From Eucalyptus grandis (lineage: Eukaryota > Streptophyta > Magnoliopsida > Myrtales > Myrtaceae), in contig NC_052615.1 in NCBI RefSeq assembly GCF_016545825.1, forward strand, positions 16,856,520 to 16,920,519: DNA of 64,000 nucleotides. Direction: 5' to 3'. Made by a program: the position numbers and the translations under genes. Shown in pieces: positions 32,667 to 44,899 of this stretch (position 1 is the stretch's first letter; the number at the start of each line of letters is the position of its first letter). The notes under the pieces were generated by a model. It saw nothing but the letters and a program-made list of their open reading frames with translations, was not told where the DNA came from and did not search any database.

Positions 32667-35285
32667 CTCCATTCTATTTTCACTTCTCTATATTTTTCTT
32701 TTTTTGCAAACTCTTCTCTTTTTTTGGCCAGATTTGGTGGAAATATTACTCTCTCTGAAATGATCGATTTTCCATGCTTGCTACAAAGAGAAATACAAAA
32801 GCCAAATTATGTGTTGATTTTTCTTCAGAAAATGCTAAATGTATTCATAAATCTTATTTCTCGGTTTCTTTATCATGTAAATTCCTTTCTACATGAATCA
32901 AGAAGTAAGAAGAATGTTTAGCTAATAAATAACTCACCTCTTGGATTTCGACCCTCTCAATCACTACAAATGTTCCCATTGAGATGGGTTTATTTGTTTA
33001 TCTTTTAACTTGAAATGGGAGCAAGTTTGAAAAAGGATCTCGGAGCGTCCTTCCTCCATTCTATTTTCACTCCTCTCTTTTTCTTTGCTGCAAACTCTTC
33101 TTTTTTGGCCCGATTTGGTGGAAAGATTACTCTCTCTGAAATTATAGATTTTCCATGCTCCCTCCAAAAAGTATAGATACAAAAGCCAAAACATATGTTA
33201 ATTTTTCTTCAAAAAAATGCTAGATGTATTCATAAATCTTACTTCTTGGTTCCTTAGCATGTTAGTTCCTTTCTATAGGAACCAAGAAATAAGAAGAATG
33301 TTTGGCTGATAAATAACTCACTTATTGGTTTTCGACCCTCTCAATCACTACAAATGCTCCCAATTTATATAATGGGATGGGTTAATTTATTTATCTCCTA
33401 ACTTGAAATGGGAGTAAGTTTCAAAAAGGGATCTTAGAGCATTCTTCCTCCATCTCACCAAAAAAGTCATAAACCTATTGTAACTGTATCAATTCAGTCA
33501 TCGACTTTTTTTTTTGCTAATTTAGTCTTAAATTTTTTTACAATTGTGCTGGTTTAGTCCATCTGGCCAAAATTGGCTGACCGGCACTAACGTGGATATC
33601 GACTATCTGGCAAAAGCTGACATAGCAATTTTTTTTTTCATTTTTTTTCGATTTTTTAAAATATTTTTGAATTTTTGAAATTTTGATTTTTTTTTTCCTT
33701 ATTCTCCTTCCTATGGCCGGCCAGTGTCAACCAAAGGCAAGGGTTGACAAGGTCAATCTCACCGGCCAATGGCGAAGGCAAGCCTTGCCTAGCAACAGCG
33801 AGGCTACCATCACCAGATCTGGCAAGGCGAGCCTTGCCGTCCCTGGGCGAGGAGCCTCGCCAGCCACTAGCGAGGTCACTATCACTAGATTTTGGGAGGC
33901 TCGGCCTCACCCAACCATAGCGAGGTCAACCCTTGCCTTGGATCTGGCGAGGCTCGACCCCGCCCAACCATGGCAAGGGTCGACCTTACTAGTGCCGACG
34001 AGCTCGGCTCTCACCATGGCTGGGCGAGGCCAAGCCTCGCTAGATCTGGCAGGGCCTCGCCTAGCAACGGCACCAGCCAGCCTTGCCATTGGTCGGCGCC
34101 AACCGACTAGAGGAAGGAGAATGTGAAAAAAAAAAAAATTCAAAAATTCAAAAAAATTTAAAAATTTAAAAATTCAAAAAAATAAAATGTATATTAAAAA
34201 ATTGTCATGCCAATTTTCGTCGGACGGCCGGTGTCCACGTTAGCATTGGCTGACCAATTTTAGCTGGATAGACTAAACTAGCACAATTGTAAAAGGTTTA
34301 GGGCTAAATTGGCCAAAAAAAAAATTAAAACTGAATTAGCACAATTACAATAGGTTTAGGACTTTTTTGGTAATTCTCCCATTTTCACTCCTCTTTCTTT
34401 TCCTTTTTTTGCAAACTCTTCTTTTTTTTTTGGCCTGATTTTGTAGAAAGATTGCTCTCTTTGAAATTATCAATTTTCCATGGTCGCTCCAAAAGAGAAA
34501 TACAAAAGCCAAAACATAAGTTAATTTTTCTTTGGAAAATGTTAGATGTATTCATAAATCTTAGCTCTTGGTTTCTTTAGCATGTTAGTCCCCTTTTGCA
34601 GGAATCAAGAACTAACTTACTTATTGGTTTTCAACCCTCTTAATCACTACTAATGCTCCCAATTTATATAATGGGATGAGTTTATTTATTTATATCTTAA
34701 CTCGAAATAGAAGCAAGTTTGAAAAGGGATCTTAGAGCGTCTAGGGTTGGGCTAGGAGGGATCTCTTGATACTTATTTCAACTTTAAGGAGGTTATAGTA
34801 GCGTCCATCCTTCATGTTCTTTCCAAAACATATGTTAATTTTTCCTCAGAAAATGCTAGATGTACCTAGAAATCTTACTGATGTTTACTTGGTAAAGAGA
34901 TGGGGTAAAATTTCAATTGGGTTTTGAAATAAGTGGGACCTCTTCATAAAATGTATTCGTTTCTTTAATTATTCAATAAAACATTGACGCATTGCTGGAT
35001 AAGTATTGTATATTGAACTTAGTATCTTTGGCATGTTAGTTCCTTTCTGTTGGGATCGAGAAGTAAGAAAAATGAGTGCCTGATAAATAACTCATTTCCT
35101 GATCTTCGATCCCCTCAGTTACTACGAATGCTCTCAACCAATATAATGGGATGGGTTTATTTATCTACATCTTAACTCGAGATGGGAGCAAGTTTGAAAA
35201 GGGATCTTAAAGCATCTAGGGCTGAGTCAGGAGGGGCGTCTAGATGCCTATTTCAACTTTAAGGGGGTTACAGTAGTGTCTATTT
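32667..35285 (+). repeat. ~390-bp tandem repeat, about four copies, beginning at the tRNA terminator
   Basis: Copies begin CTCCATTCTATTTTCAC-like at 32667, 33054, and (after a transposon) 34379, with a more decayed fourth copy at about 34,800-35,285. Shared landmarks in order are GCAAACTCTTCT, GGTGGAAA-ATTACTCTCTCTGAA, ATCGATTTTCCATG, AAAATGCT-AATGTATTCATAAATCTTA, GAAGTAAGAAGAATGTTTGG, and ACTTGAAATGGGAGCAAGTTT. No coding frame is shared between the copies. Confidence 0.85.
33453..34378. mobile_element. Inverted-repeat element with GC-rich core, inserted between tandem copies 2 and 3
   Basis: Left end TCTCACCAAAAAAGTCATAAA and right end TAGGACTTTTTTGGTAATTCTC are inverses, as are inner words such as CACAATTG-GGTTTAG. 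Arms of about 230-270 bp flank a core (33,700-34,115) of GGCGAGGC/GCCTCGCC-type words and A-tract flanks. It interrupts the ~390-bp repeat at CTTCCTCCAT / CCATTTTCAC. ORFs in both directions in the core overlap each other and are compositional. Confidence 0.8.
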
Positions 35286-36640
35286 TTTTTATTCTGTCCC
35301 CAAAATCGTTGTTCTTTTCAATATGGCCTCCGATTTCATAATAAAGGGAAAGTAGAGATCCTTATTTAGAGAATTATTGCAAATAAAAGGGACATATTCT
35401 TTGCTTCCCCATCTAAACAATCGATCGAGGGAACAAGGAGATCTCCACTTTGGTGTCACACTTATTTTCTTCTCTCTCACCTATCCTTTTTCTTTGCCCT
35501 AGTTATTGAAAAAGGTAAAGAGAAGGCTTAAACAAAAGGGAGAATATATAAAAGATGCCCTGATGAGGGCGGTGGTGGCTCCATTCTGTGCTATTTTAAG
35601 GGACGATTTTGGCATCTTGGTGCCTCTCCTACTTTGTGAATAAAAAGCAAATCGGGGTTCGGATTCTCCACCATGCAACCAGTTCATTTACACTTTTATC
35701 CCCTCCTTTGCTACGGATTAGTCCCTAATTTACTCCTACGTCAAGGAGTAACCTTCATGCAAACTTATCGTTTCATCTTATATCAAAGTTGAGGTTTCGT
35801 CCTAAATCAATTTACATGTTTATCTAATAGAGTTTTTTCGCCCATCCACAATCCGTCTATGAGATTTGCTTGCCTCGGGAGATCATAGCGAATGATGCGT
35901 CTTGCTAGCTACGTTTGACCTGTGGCAAAGCTACCCGACAATGTCCAACCAAAAGTAAGAATAAAGAAGTGAAGAACAAGCTGAAAAGTCCTGAGCATCT
36001 AGTTTACTCATATTTACTAGAACTTCATCTAGCTGATGAGAACGACCCTTCTATTATGTACCTAAATGACACGCCCAAATTCATGCATTAAATCGTTCAG
36101 CTGATCTTATGATAAACTTTTAGTACTGGCGACTTATGTATGATCCAACAACATGTCATATGCTACGTATCTCAATGTACTTAACTAATATTGCCGAAAT
36201 TTATCTATCTAAGCTTGGAGCCTCGCATCATTTTAAATAAAAAAATGCTACTTACTCTACCAAATCGACACGTATTTTAGGTAGCCATTACAAATACCAC
36301 AAGAATAAGGAAAACCATCACTAAGTATGGCATGCACATCTCCTACCTACTCCGTCAACTTTGGTAAAGACCAGGTGAGTAATTCTTTTCATCAGGAAAA
36401 CAGGTAACTAGTTCTCAAAACATTGTGAAAGAGCAAATCAGTGTATCAACCAGATTAGGCCCCTCCGCTGTCAAATTAAAGCTATATTGTTAGGGTTTTA
36501 CTCTTGGTCATTATTCTCTTTTCAAGATGGGAGGTGCATAAAGGTCAATTTGGCCACCTAACTAAAAGAGCCTTCTCCTCTTTCTCTTGCCCCTCTTGAT
36601 TCCTCACCCAAGCTTGAACACCTTTATGGACCTGCACCTT
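35286..36640. other. Intergenic upstream of NTF2
   Basis: No gene seen. A stretch at 35,550-35,700 has a GGGTTCGGATTC word but is not a clear tRNA or SINE. Confidence 0.5.
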
Positions 36641-36643
36641 CCA

Positions 36644-36649
36644 TATATA
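36644..36649 (+). promoter_or_regulatory. TATA box of NTF2
   Basis: TATATA, 53 bases before the start codon. Confidence 0.55.
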
Positions 36650-36669
36650 CGTTTCCAAAAGCCTCACGA

Positions 36670-36673
<4 letters not shown>

Positions 36674-36701
<28 letters not shown>
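36674..36701. repeat. (GA)n tract directly before the NTF2 start codon
   Basis: About 14 GA dinucleotides run into the ATG. Such tracts in plant 5' UTRs bind BPC/GAGA factors; a role here is inferred. Confidence 0.9.
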
Positions 36702-36706
<5 letters not shown>

Positions 36707-37189
36707 AGAACAAGTTGAATTGGTGGGGAGAGCGTTTGTGGATCACTACTACCAGCTCTTTGACACAGATCGAGCCGCTCTCTCTTCTCTCTACCAGCCG
36801 ACCTCGATGCTGACATTCGAAGGGCAGAAGGTTTTGGGAGCACATGCCATCTCCGAGAAGTTCATGCAGCTGCCCTTCGATAAGTGCCAGCACCATATCA
36901 GCACCATCGACTCGCAGCCCTCCTCCACCAGCGGAGGTATCGTGGTTTTCGTCAGCGGCAGCTTGGCATTGCCCGGGGAGGAGCATCAGCTGAGGTTTGG
37001 TCAGGTCACGTCTCTCTCTCTCTCACTCTCTCTCATCTCCTACTCATTTCTTCGTTGGTCTTAACGAGCCTCAGTTGAGTGAAGAAGTTTGCTTTCAACG
37101 CCTCGCTTCTGCAGATGTTCCACTTGATTCCATCGACAGGAGGAAGCTTTTTCGTGCAGAACGACATGTTTCGCCTGAACTATGGCTGA
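36702..37189 (+). CDS. NTF2: Nuclear transport factor 2 (NTF2)
   Basis: Two exons, 36702-37004 and 37115-37189, with a 110-bp GT-AG intron in phase 0, giving 125 residues, the usual NTF2 length. 'VGRAFVDHYYQLFDTDRAAL', 'LYQPTSMLTFEGQKVLG', 'ISEKFMQLPF' and 'HHISTIDSQP' match the cone-shaped fold. The second exon gives 'MFHLIPSTGGSFFVQNDMFR' and ends LNYG. NTF2 dimers carry Ran-GDP back into the nucleus and bind FxFG nucleoporins. It should be a ubiquitous housekeeping gene. The first exon stays open past the donor into a CT-rich intron, which could mislead an intron-less prediction. Confidence 0.93.
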
Positions 37190-39910
37190 AACCTTTGCAC
37201 ATCTGAATGTGCATCTTCTGTGAAACTAACACTGATTTAATGGACGTCCATCAATTCATCTTTCTCTCTGAAATATTAAGAACAATTTATGGATGTTCGT
37301 TGCACACGAATGAGCTTAATGCGGTCGACTGGCCCCGACATACATATGATGACCTTCGTATAAAACCTTGCAGGTGCTGTGGAAATAAAGTCTTGGGCTT
37401 ACTGTAGCCTAAAGTATGGGCCAAGCCAACAATTACTTGTTCTTGATCTTTTTCTATCCTTTTTCCTGTTGTTATTTTTTTTTTATTTCGTTGGAATATT
37501 ACTTTTTATATCATATAGTTAAAGACGAAGAACAACCTAAATGGGCTTCAATAGATAATACATTAAGGAGCCGTTAAGGGGCACTGAAAACCCAATTCAA
37601 AGGGAGAGACTGGCAAATTTAAGCTTTGCCAATCCAATTCGCGGTTTATTTAGGTATCTATAAGAGTGAACCACCCGAAGATATGATAAAAGAGAGAGCA
37701 AGGCCTCGCCCTCCTTGATAAGTGCTTCTACATCCCACGGTACATAATCTAAACTTAAGCACTGCATTTAAATTGTCTGACTCCAGCTATTAGAACTAAA
37801 CTTTCTCTCTCCTTTCTCATTCCCTCACTAACTTCATCCCTTCAGCAATGGCTAGGGTTCCGGCATGGTGTGGGAATTTTTTAGTCATTTGATTGTATTG
37901 GATTCAAAACCACAATGGTCTTACAAGACCTTGAAAGCCACAGAAATAATTGATCTACCAAATGATGTAGTTGGTTGTTATTGGGTATTTAATGTGACTC
38001 GCTTGCTTAAATGACCCCTGGAATCCGCCATATCACTTAATAAATTAATTTTGTAAGTGACTCTTAATATGTCTAGCACTGTTCTTGAACTTATACTTTC
38101 AGAGCCCAAGCACGAAGTTGACTTTAGTTTCTCAACATATGGAATAATTATCGGGCCATAAACCTTAAGATGTAGTCCACATGGTTGGCCACTAATGTCG
38201 GATAAAGGTAAGGAAAGAGCGTGTTTTATAATCTGGGTCGATTCATATTGCTCTTTTCCAAATAAGAGTAGAATTTGATCAAATGTATGTGCCCGGGCCC
38301 TTTTTTTGATAAGAGTAAGGGAATAATCGAACCATGGGTTGCGGAGCTTAAAGAAGTGCATGTTCAGACTCAATTCTATGATGGAGGAGATGACGCAGTA
38401 AGCTTCAGTTTTGTCCAGGGTCTATTGACTTATTAGCCATTGGACAGAGTTGTTTGTGAGTTAAAAAAAAGGCTGTCAATTCGTGTTCAAGTGTCAAATG
38501 CCGGTTATAGGTTCATTCCAATTTGTTCATAATTGCAAAACATGAAATCTAATTTTGTTGAACATACGAAAAATTTGATGTGCTTTGAATTTATATAAGT
38601 CCATTTTCTTAAATATGGTTGTTAGTTTCAACACAAGAAGATACAACTTGATATGTTTGTTAATGATGAACTTCAAAATTTGGAGTTGAGGCTAATAATT
38701 GAAATCGTTGTAATTGGATTTGAGATCTTGAGTGGGAAATGGATGGTAGTATTTCTAGAGGAATTGTCCTCTCTGTATCTATGGGCATGAGTTTTATGAC
38801 CGAATCATGCAAATCTTTTTATGTGCATGTTTCATGGCCATGTCATCTTGTCTACTTCTTCTAAACAGCCTTGTAATTGGTGGAACTAATTACAAATATG
38901 GATATCATCCGTATCCATGTTGCATGGGTTTATTCCCTAATTGAAACCCATAAAGAGAACGAAGTCTTTCTATACTAAGCTACTAAATTAGCCATGCCAT
39001 GAAACTTGTGGAAAATGGTAGGTTCATAAAAAATTCCAACAAGTTGTAGAATAGACAAAAGGATCAACCGGGGATTTAGATGCGTGGCCACAATTCGAGA
39101 GCTATTTCCAATCAATCTATTTTGAGGACATGAAAGCATGTCACTCATTAAAATAAAAAATAAAAAAATGCAATGATTAATGGAGAGAGAGGGTCGACGT
39201 GTTCATATCCATCATTAGGTTTAGACATAATTGCCAATGACAATGTGAAATGCCAAGCGATGCACATTGATTGATACCCTGCTTAGCGTCTAAGCATGCT
39301 TGTCCAGCAATTAAACCCTTGATTAAACTTGTACAACGCAGAATTTCCTGAGCCCAACTTCCACCTAGAGAAACAATCAATGAGGAAATTGACTCTTATA
39401 CTAACCTCGGCTTGGGGAAGAAGTACTCCACCAATGATTGACCATAGTTTTGAAAAATCTAATCCATCCCTCCTTTCATTAAAACTGTCCCCAGGAGAAT
39501 ATCTAGACTGTGACGTGTGTACCATGGAACGTACCAACGTAATATCATCCACTCAATTAAAGGAATGTTATCTCCTTCTATGCCCACCCCACCTAGTGCC
39601 CGCCACCTATAATAATGTGTCAGAAAATAGGTCAATTGATTTTAAACTTGTTGTACAGATTTCAAATCGATTTTAAATTTTTCGATTTTGTCAATATTAA
39701 AGTTATGTGAAATTGTAATATAATTTTTCTGGTCAACTTTTGTTAGATAACTCTAATATGACAGTCTAATCGCTAGAAGACTTATGACCACATCAATAAT
39801 TTCAGAATTGATTAGACGGCTCCTCCATTCGACAAAAGGTACAGACACCATCACCACCTTCACCAGGGCCCAGCACCAGCCTTCCACACTGATGACCACC
39901 AGCACGCTGT
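37190..39910. other. Intergenic, no gene recognised
   Basis: The NTF2 3' region to about 37,400 is followed by AT-rich DNA. The 131-codon minus-strand frame at 37978-38373 and the frames near 39,330-39,680 show no motif I know and no neighbouring exons. Confidence 0.5.
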
Positions 39911-40920
39911 GGCTGCGTTTGGCAACCACTTTGCCAAGGATCTTTAGGGGTCTAAAGGCCTTTAGGCCAAAAATGAGTGTTTGGGAACCAGCTTTGCAGT
40001 CCCTTATGGGAAAGAAGATCTTGGGAAGGCTGAAAGCCCAGCCAGCTCGCCAAAGATTCTCGGCATCTTTGGAGATTCTTGTTCATTTATTTTTTTTCCA
40101 AATTTGTCCTCACGAATTTTTTGTTTTTCCGGTGCGTGCCCTCGTACGTCACTGTTCATCTTCTCCAGGACTCCGCGAGCCTCGGGGTCGGACGACCTCC
40201 GCCGAGGGTCCGCCGGAGGTCGCAGTCACCCGGAGGTCGCAGTCCTCGCGGCTCGGGTCGCCGGAGGTCGCGCGACCTCCGTGAGCGGTCAGATCTCGGT
40301 CGCGCGGAGGTCGCGCGACCCGCCGCGCGACCTCGTGCAACCAGATCCGGTTGTCGGAGGTCGAGCGACCTCGCGGCTACAGATCCGGTCGCCGGACCGG
40401 TCGGCCGCGAGGTCGCGCGACCTCCGGCGAACAGATCTCGGTCGCGCGGAGGTCGCGCGACCTCGGCCGCGCGACCTCGTGCAACCAGATCCGGTCGCCG
40501 GATCGGGTCCCCGCGAGGTCGCGCGACCTCCGCGCAACAGATCCGGTCGCCGGAGGTCGCGCGACCTCTCGCGCGACTGCACTCCGCCTCCCGCGACCCA
40601 TCGGGGGTCGCCGGAGGTCGCGACGGCCGCGCGACCTCGCGGCCCCAGATCCGGGTCGCCGGAGGTCGCCAGAGTCGCCGCCGGCCACGGATGCCGCCGC
40701 CCTTGCTGGTTTTCATTTTTTTATTTTTTATTTTTTTTTAATAATTTTTTTTTTTTACAAAAGTCCTTTGTCCCCCAAACACCATTTTGCTTAAAGGTAC
40801 TTCACAAAGGGCTTTTAAATTACAATTTACCAAACACAGTTTGATTTTGGAAAACACATTTAACTCAAAGTGTTGCAGATTTTTCTAAAGACTTTCCCAA
40901 AAGTCTTCCCAAACGCACCC
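39911..40920. mobile_element. hAT-like non-autonomous element with palindromic GC-rich core
   Basis: Left end GGCTGCGTTTGGCAACCACT and right end AAGTCTTCCCAAACGCACCC are imperfect inverses of the common plant GGGTGCGTTTGG terminus. The arms (39,911-40,140 and 40,690-40,920) are AT-rich; the 540-bp core is extremely GC-rich. No transposase. An 8-bp target duplication is not evident. Confidence 0.65.
40266..40566. repeat. Six copies of the palindrome GGTCGCGCGACC in the element core
   Basis: Exact 12-bp palindromes start at 40266, 40309, 40411, 40451, 40517 and 40555, usually inside a longer CGGAGG...CCTCCG palindrome. The density of CpG and lack of TAA/TAG/TGA give long open frames on all strands, which are not genes. 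Confidence 0.9.
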
Positions 40921-41196
40921 TGTGTCTTCTCTATCGATTCTCACTTCCGTAGCCGCGTCCTTGAACACCCCGTCTGCACCATCTTCTCAGACTCCCCTCT
41001 CCTCTGTCTCTTTCTTTCTCACCATCTGCACACTCAACCTCCCGCTTTTATGACTCGTCGTTGTGACCTCGAAGCAAGATCGATCGTAGATGGCCGACCT
41101 TGATTTAAGGTCAACAAAACTAAACCAATTAAAGTTTTAAGAACCCAAATCGAGACACAGTGCGAGGTTTATTGCCATCACTATCATCAACGTCGA

Positions 41197-41253
<57 letters not shown>

Positions 41254-41694
41254 TGTGTTTGGATTGGTGATTAGGCAAGCTGGAAAATCAGCGATGAATG
41301 TATAGATGAGACAGGCATCGAGCCGTGTTTTGAATGAACAAGAAAAATGAAAACTTGAGAATGGCGATAGGCCTCTCCTTCTCCGATGACACCCTTGATC
41401 GGAAAGTGACGTCGACATGTTATGTGAATACCATGTAGGCATGTGAATTCTAGAATATTTCATCAACAAAACACGAACATGGAAAGAAAAAGTATCACGC
41501 GTATACTAATGCCATCGCGAAATAGAATTAATGATTTAGTCCCACTCAACTCGAAAGCTTCTGTGCCCTGCAATTGAAGCCAATCGTAGGGAATAGGAAT
41601 GAATATTCGAAGGATTATGTTCTCAGTAGCAGCGTATCTATGTCCATATCCACATATATGTTCAATCTAGTGAAATTATTAGACAAAAAGATAT
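40921..41694. other. Intergenic with a long (GA)n tract
   Basis: Apart from the microsatellite at 41,196-41,251, nothing recognised. Confidence 0.5.
41196..41251. repeat. (GA)n microsatellite
   Basis: About 56 bases of AG repeat with one AAA interruption near 41,211. Confidence 0.95.
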
Positions 41695-43090
41695 AGGGGA
41701 AAAGTACTAAAAAGGTTGTCATAAACATTTTGCATTTATACAAATTGAGTCAATCCGGCCAAAATCACCAATATGGATGTCAACCATCTTGGTTGCATGG
41801 CTAACACTGGCATAAATAAAATTTAATAGTATTTTGAATTTTTAAAAATAATTTTCTTTTTCTTTTTCAATTTTATTTTCCTTTCTTCACACTTTTTTGG
41901 GGCTCGGGGGCCAGCAACCCTCTCTTGCATTGGGCAAGGGCCGTCTAGGCATTATGGCCTTGTCTAGTGCAAGCAAGGGTCAGCCAACAACCTTGGCTGG
42001 CCCTTTGGCCAAAAAGAAAAAAAAAAGTGAAGAAAGGAAAAGAAAAAAAACCAAAAAAATTATAAAATCCAATATAATATTTATAAACTTCGACATTAAC
42101 ATCAACCATGCCATGTAAGAGGGAAAAGTATAAGTCTTTAATATATTGTATTGGTATCAATTCAGTTATAAACATTTCAATTAAACTAATTTAGTCTTAG
42201 GCCTTTTTGCATAAGTACCAATTCAGTCCATCGGGCCAATTTAGACTATAAATCACTGACATAGACATTAGTCGTCCTATATAACATTGCTAACGCAAAT
42301 ATTAACATTTTTAAATATTTTTTCAATTTTTAAATTATTTTTAAAAATTTAGCTAAGGACCAATGAGAGTGTCGCGGCCCTCACCAACCACAATTGAGGG
42401 TTACTCTCCCAAAAACTAGCCAGGGTCGTGCCCTCGTGACCTCTAGGGAGGGCTTAACCCTCGCCAAGTTTGGCAAGGGTTGCCCTTGTGCCCAAGCCAC
42501 AAGGGTCGAGCCCTCACCAAATCCCACGAGGGTCGCCTTCACCCAAGCCGCAAGGGTCATGCCCTTGCTAGATCTTGCGAGGGCCACAACACCCTCACGG
42601 CCAAGGTTGGTATCATACACAAGGCAAAGGAGAAAGAGCAAAAAAAAAAAAGGGAAAAAATAATATAAAAAAGGAAATTTTTAATAAAATAATATAAATA
42701 TAAAAAAATATAAAAATATTTTAAAATGTCCATGTTAGCAATTGCCCTGTCACATAAGATAATCAGTGTCCACGTTAGCAACTACTAGTCTAAATTGGTC
42801 GGATTGATTGAATTGGTACCAATTAAAAAATATTTATGATTAAATCGATTCAATAAAAAAATTTAGAATTGAATTGGTACTAGTGCAATATGTTTATTTT
42901 ATTTTTTATTTTTACTTTTCTCCCATGTAGGATAGCCACTATTCATGTTAGTAATTTCCGACTAAAATTTGCCGAATGAACTCGGTTGACACAAATACGA
43001 AAAGTTAAGATCAAATTGGTATAATTAAAATATTTATAATTGAATTGATACAAATACATTATGTTTATGATATTTTTCATAATTTTCCTA
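41695..43090. mobile_element. Inverted-repeat element (outer), split by a second one
   Basis: The left arm begins GGGGAAAAGTACTAAAAAGG and has a GC-richer core at 41,895-42,020. Its right arm is cut at 42,118 and resumes at 42,923 with GTTAGTAATTTCCGACTAAA, ending near ATTTTTCATAATTTTCC (about 43,090). The arms carry the family words 'AAATTGAGTCAATCCGGCCA' and 'GCCGAATGAACTCGGTTGAC'. Confidence 0.65.
42119..42922. mobile_element. Inverted-repeat element (inner), nested
   Basis: The start GAGGGAAAAGTATAAGTC and end TTTTTACTTTTCTC are inverse. The core (42,360-42,640) has 'GCGAGGGTCG'-like words. It is flanked by CCATGTAAG (42111-42119) and CCATGTAGG (42923-42931), consistent with a 9-bp target duplication with one change, as produced by Mutator-like transposases. 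Confidence 0.7.
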
Positions 43091-44890
43091 AAATATGGTC
43101 GTCATATCGCCATTTGGGTCATTTCTCGATGGGACTTCAACCGCAGATCCTACGACATAAAGTCATCCAACTTTCTTGACCTTTGACATGAGTAGGCATC
43201 AAGCTCCTTAGTCGGTCTTGCGACCTAGCAAAGACTAGATCTATTCGTAATCAATTTCAGACAGATAATGAATGACAAATCATGAACAAGGTCATTTTGA
43301 AAAATAACATACACAGAAGCATAATCACAAAGTGTACCATGCAAGTTCTCAAATTACAAAACAACCCTTCATCACAAATTGAGGTCCCAAAGAATGCCAC
43401 ATGGGGGTATCGAAATTATTCTCTAGGGCCCACAGATCTGATACTTTGTGCGATTCATTAGATAAATAATATCCGCCTCATGTGATCTGCCTTGAATTGG
43501 ATATGTTCTTGGTACATTATTTGCTGATCGGGTATACAAACAATGTTCTTCCTTTTTGTGTACTTCTATTGGAGGTTGGAGAGAATGGGAAGATCCTTTG
43601 CACCATTTATTAAATTCAAGGTTGCTCTTTGGGCGACCGAGAGATTGCCACATTAGGTAGTCAGCGAGATGTGGATTGTGTTCCACCAAAAGAAACAACA
43701 CCTCCAAACGTGCTAGCAACCATCTGTGCCTATATAATATAATATATAATGGAAAAAATATCGGATACAACTAAGCATTTCTAAGCTAGAAAAAGGGGGA
43801 AAATAATATCCTTCACACGACTAAACGCACCATCGAGGTCGTAGGAGATCCCCCGGAGAAGTCGCAAGAACTTCAGTGCATTGGATCTTGAAATTCTATG
43901 CTCAGAAGCATTGCACAAAGAGAAATGATAGTTGGAAGGATAAAATTTTTATTTGCTTTCGAAACATGACACCCTTATCATCAATGTGTGTGAGTGTAAT
44001 GAATTTTCTTTATAATAACTTTCAATATGACAATCGAATGGATAAACACGTGGCGCTCCTAAAGCGTCTAAAACTCTCTTCTTTGACCATCCTTTGGTGC
44101 TCTATCATTGTAGAGCTTACAAAGCTATTTAAATAGCGTATTCTGAGAAGTCCATAATTACAGATATGTAGTTTAATGATAGCGCGCATCAATAGATAAA
44201 ATGCGCTAGGAGCAAGTTTTCTCGATTGCAAAGCCCTCTTTTCTCTTACATAACATCATGCAATCAATGTGGGATCCGAAGTGAAGACACTAACAACGAG
44301 TACATCGATACTAGTATCAACCCATAACTTTTTAAAACCAGAGAATTCAAGTGGAAAATAGTGCACTAATTACATAGTTGGCGTAGCATCCAAATTAATG
44401 TACGCATTAGGGTGAGCACAGGAATGTAATGGAATTGACTGATTTTGGGTGATTCTGTTGTCGATTCCTAAAATTTGGAACCGGTAATAATTGATCTGGT
44501 TTTCGATTTTAGATGTGGACCATTTGGACCAGAACTGATAGTTTTTTCTTTTTCTTTTTTTTTTATTACCAAAAGGCAGGAGAAGAAAACAAAAATAACT
44601 TTCATAGACGCTTTTGCACCCTACAAGAATGTTCCCTTCCCCGCAAGAGTTCAAAAACAGCGTTCTTTTCAATCCCTTATCCAATTCCAATGTTTCATTC
44701 CCTATCAAGGAATATGATGAAAAGAAGAAGAAGAAAAAGAAATCAGGCCAATCCCGGACCAAGTGGGTTGGTTCCCGATTCCACAAATTGGAAACTGACC
44801 CTTCTAGTCTATTTCCAAAGTAGGAACTAGCCTAACATAAAATAGATCACCCCTGGTATGCGTCAACATATATGCATGATTTATTTTCCT
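43091..44890. other. Intergenic, no gene recognised
   Basis: The 115-codon minus frame at 43423-43770 and the frames at 44,370-44,830 have no recognisable domains. Overlapping frames around 44,513-44,830 reflect purine-rich sequence. Confidence 0.45.
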
Positions 44891-44899
44891 TTTTTTTTT

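Noticed and set aside
35550..35700. Possible second SINE (GGGTTCGGATTC)
   Set aside because: The B-box-like word lacks an A box at the right distance and there is no repeat structure.
37978..38373. 131-codon minus-strand frame
   Set aside because: No known domain, no neighbouring exons, and composition like surrounding AT-rich DNA.
39784..40844. Long overlapping frames (up to 287 codons, Arg/Ser/Pro-rich) on both strands in the GC core
   Set aside because: Stop codons are rare in this CpG-rich palindromic DNA, so all frames stay open. No domain, start context or splice structure.
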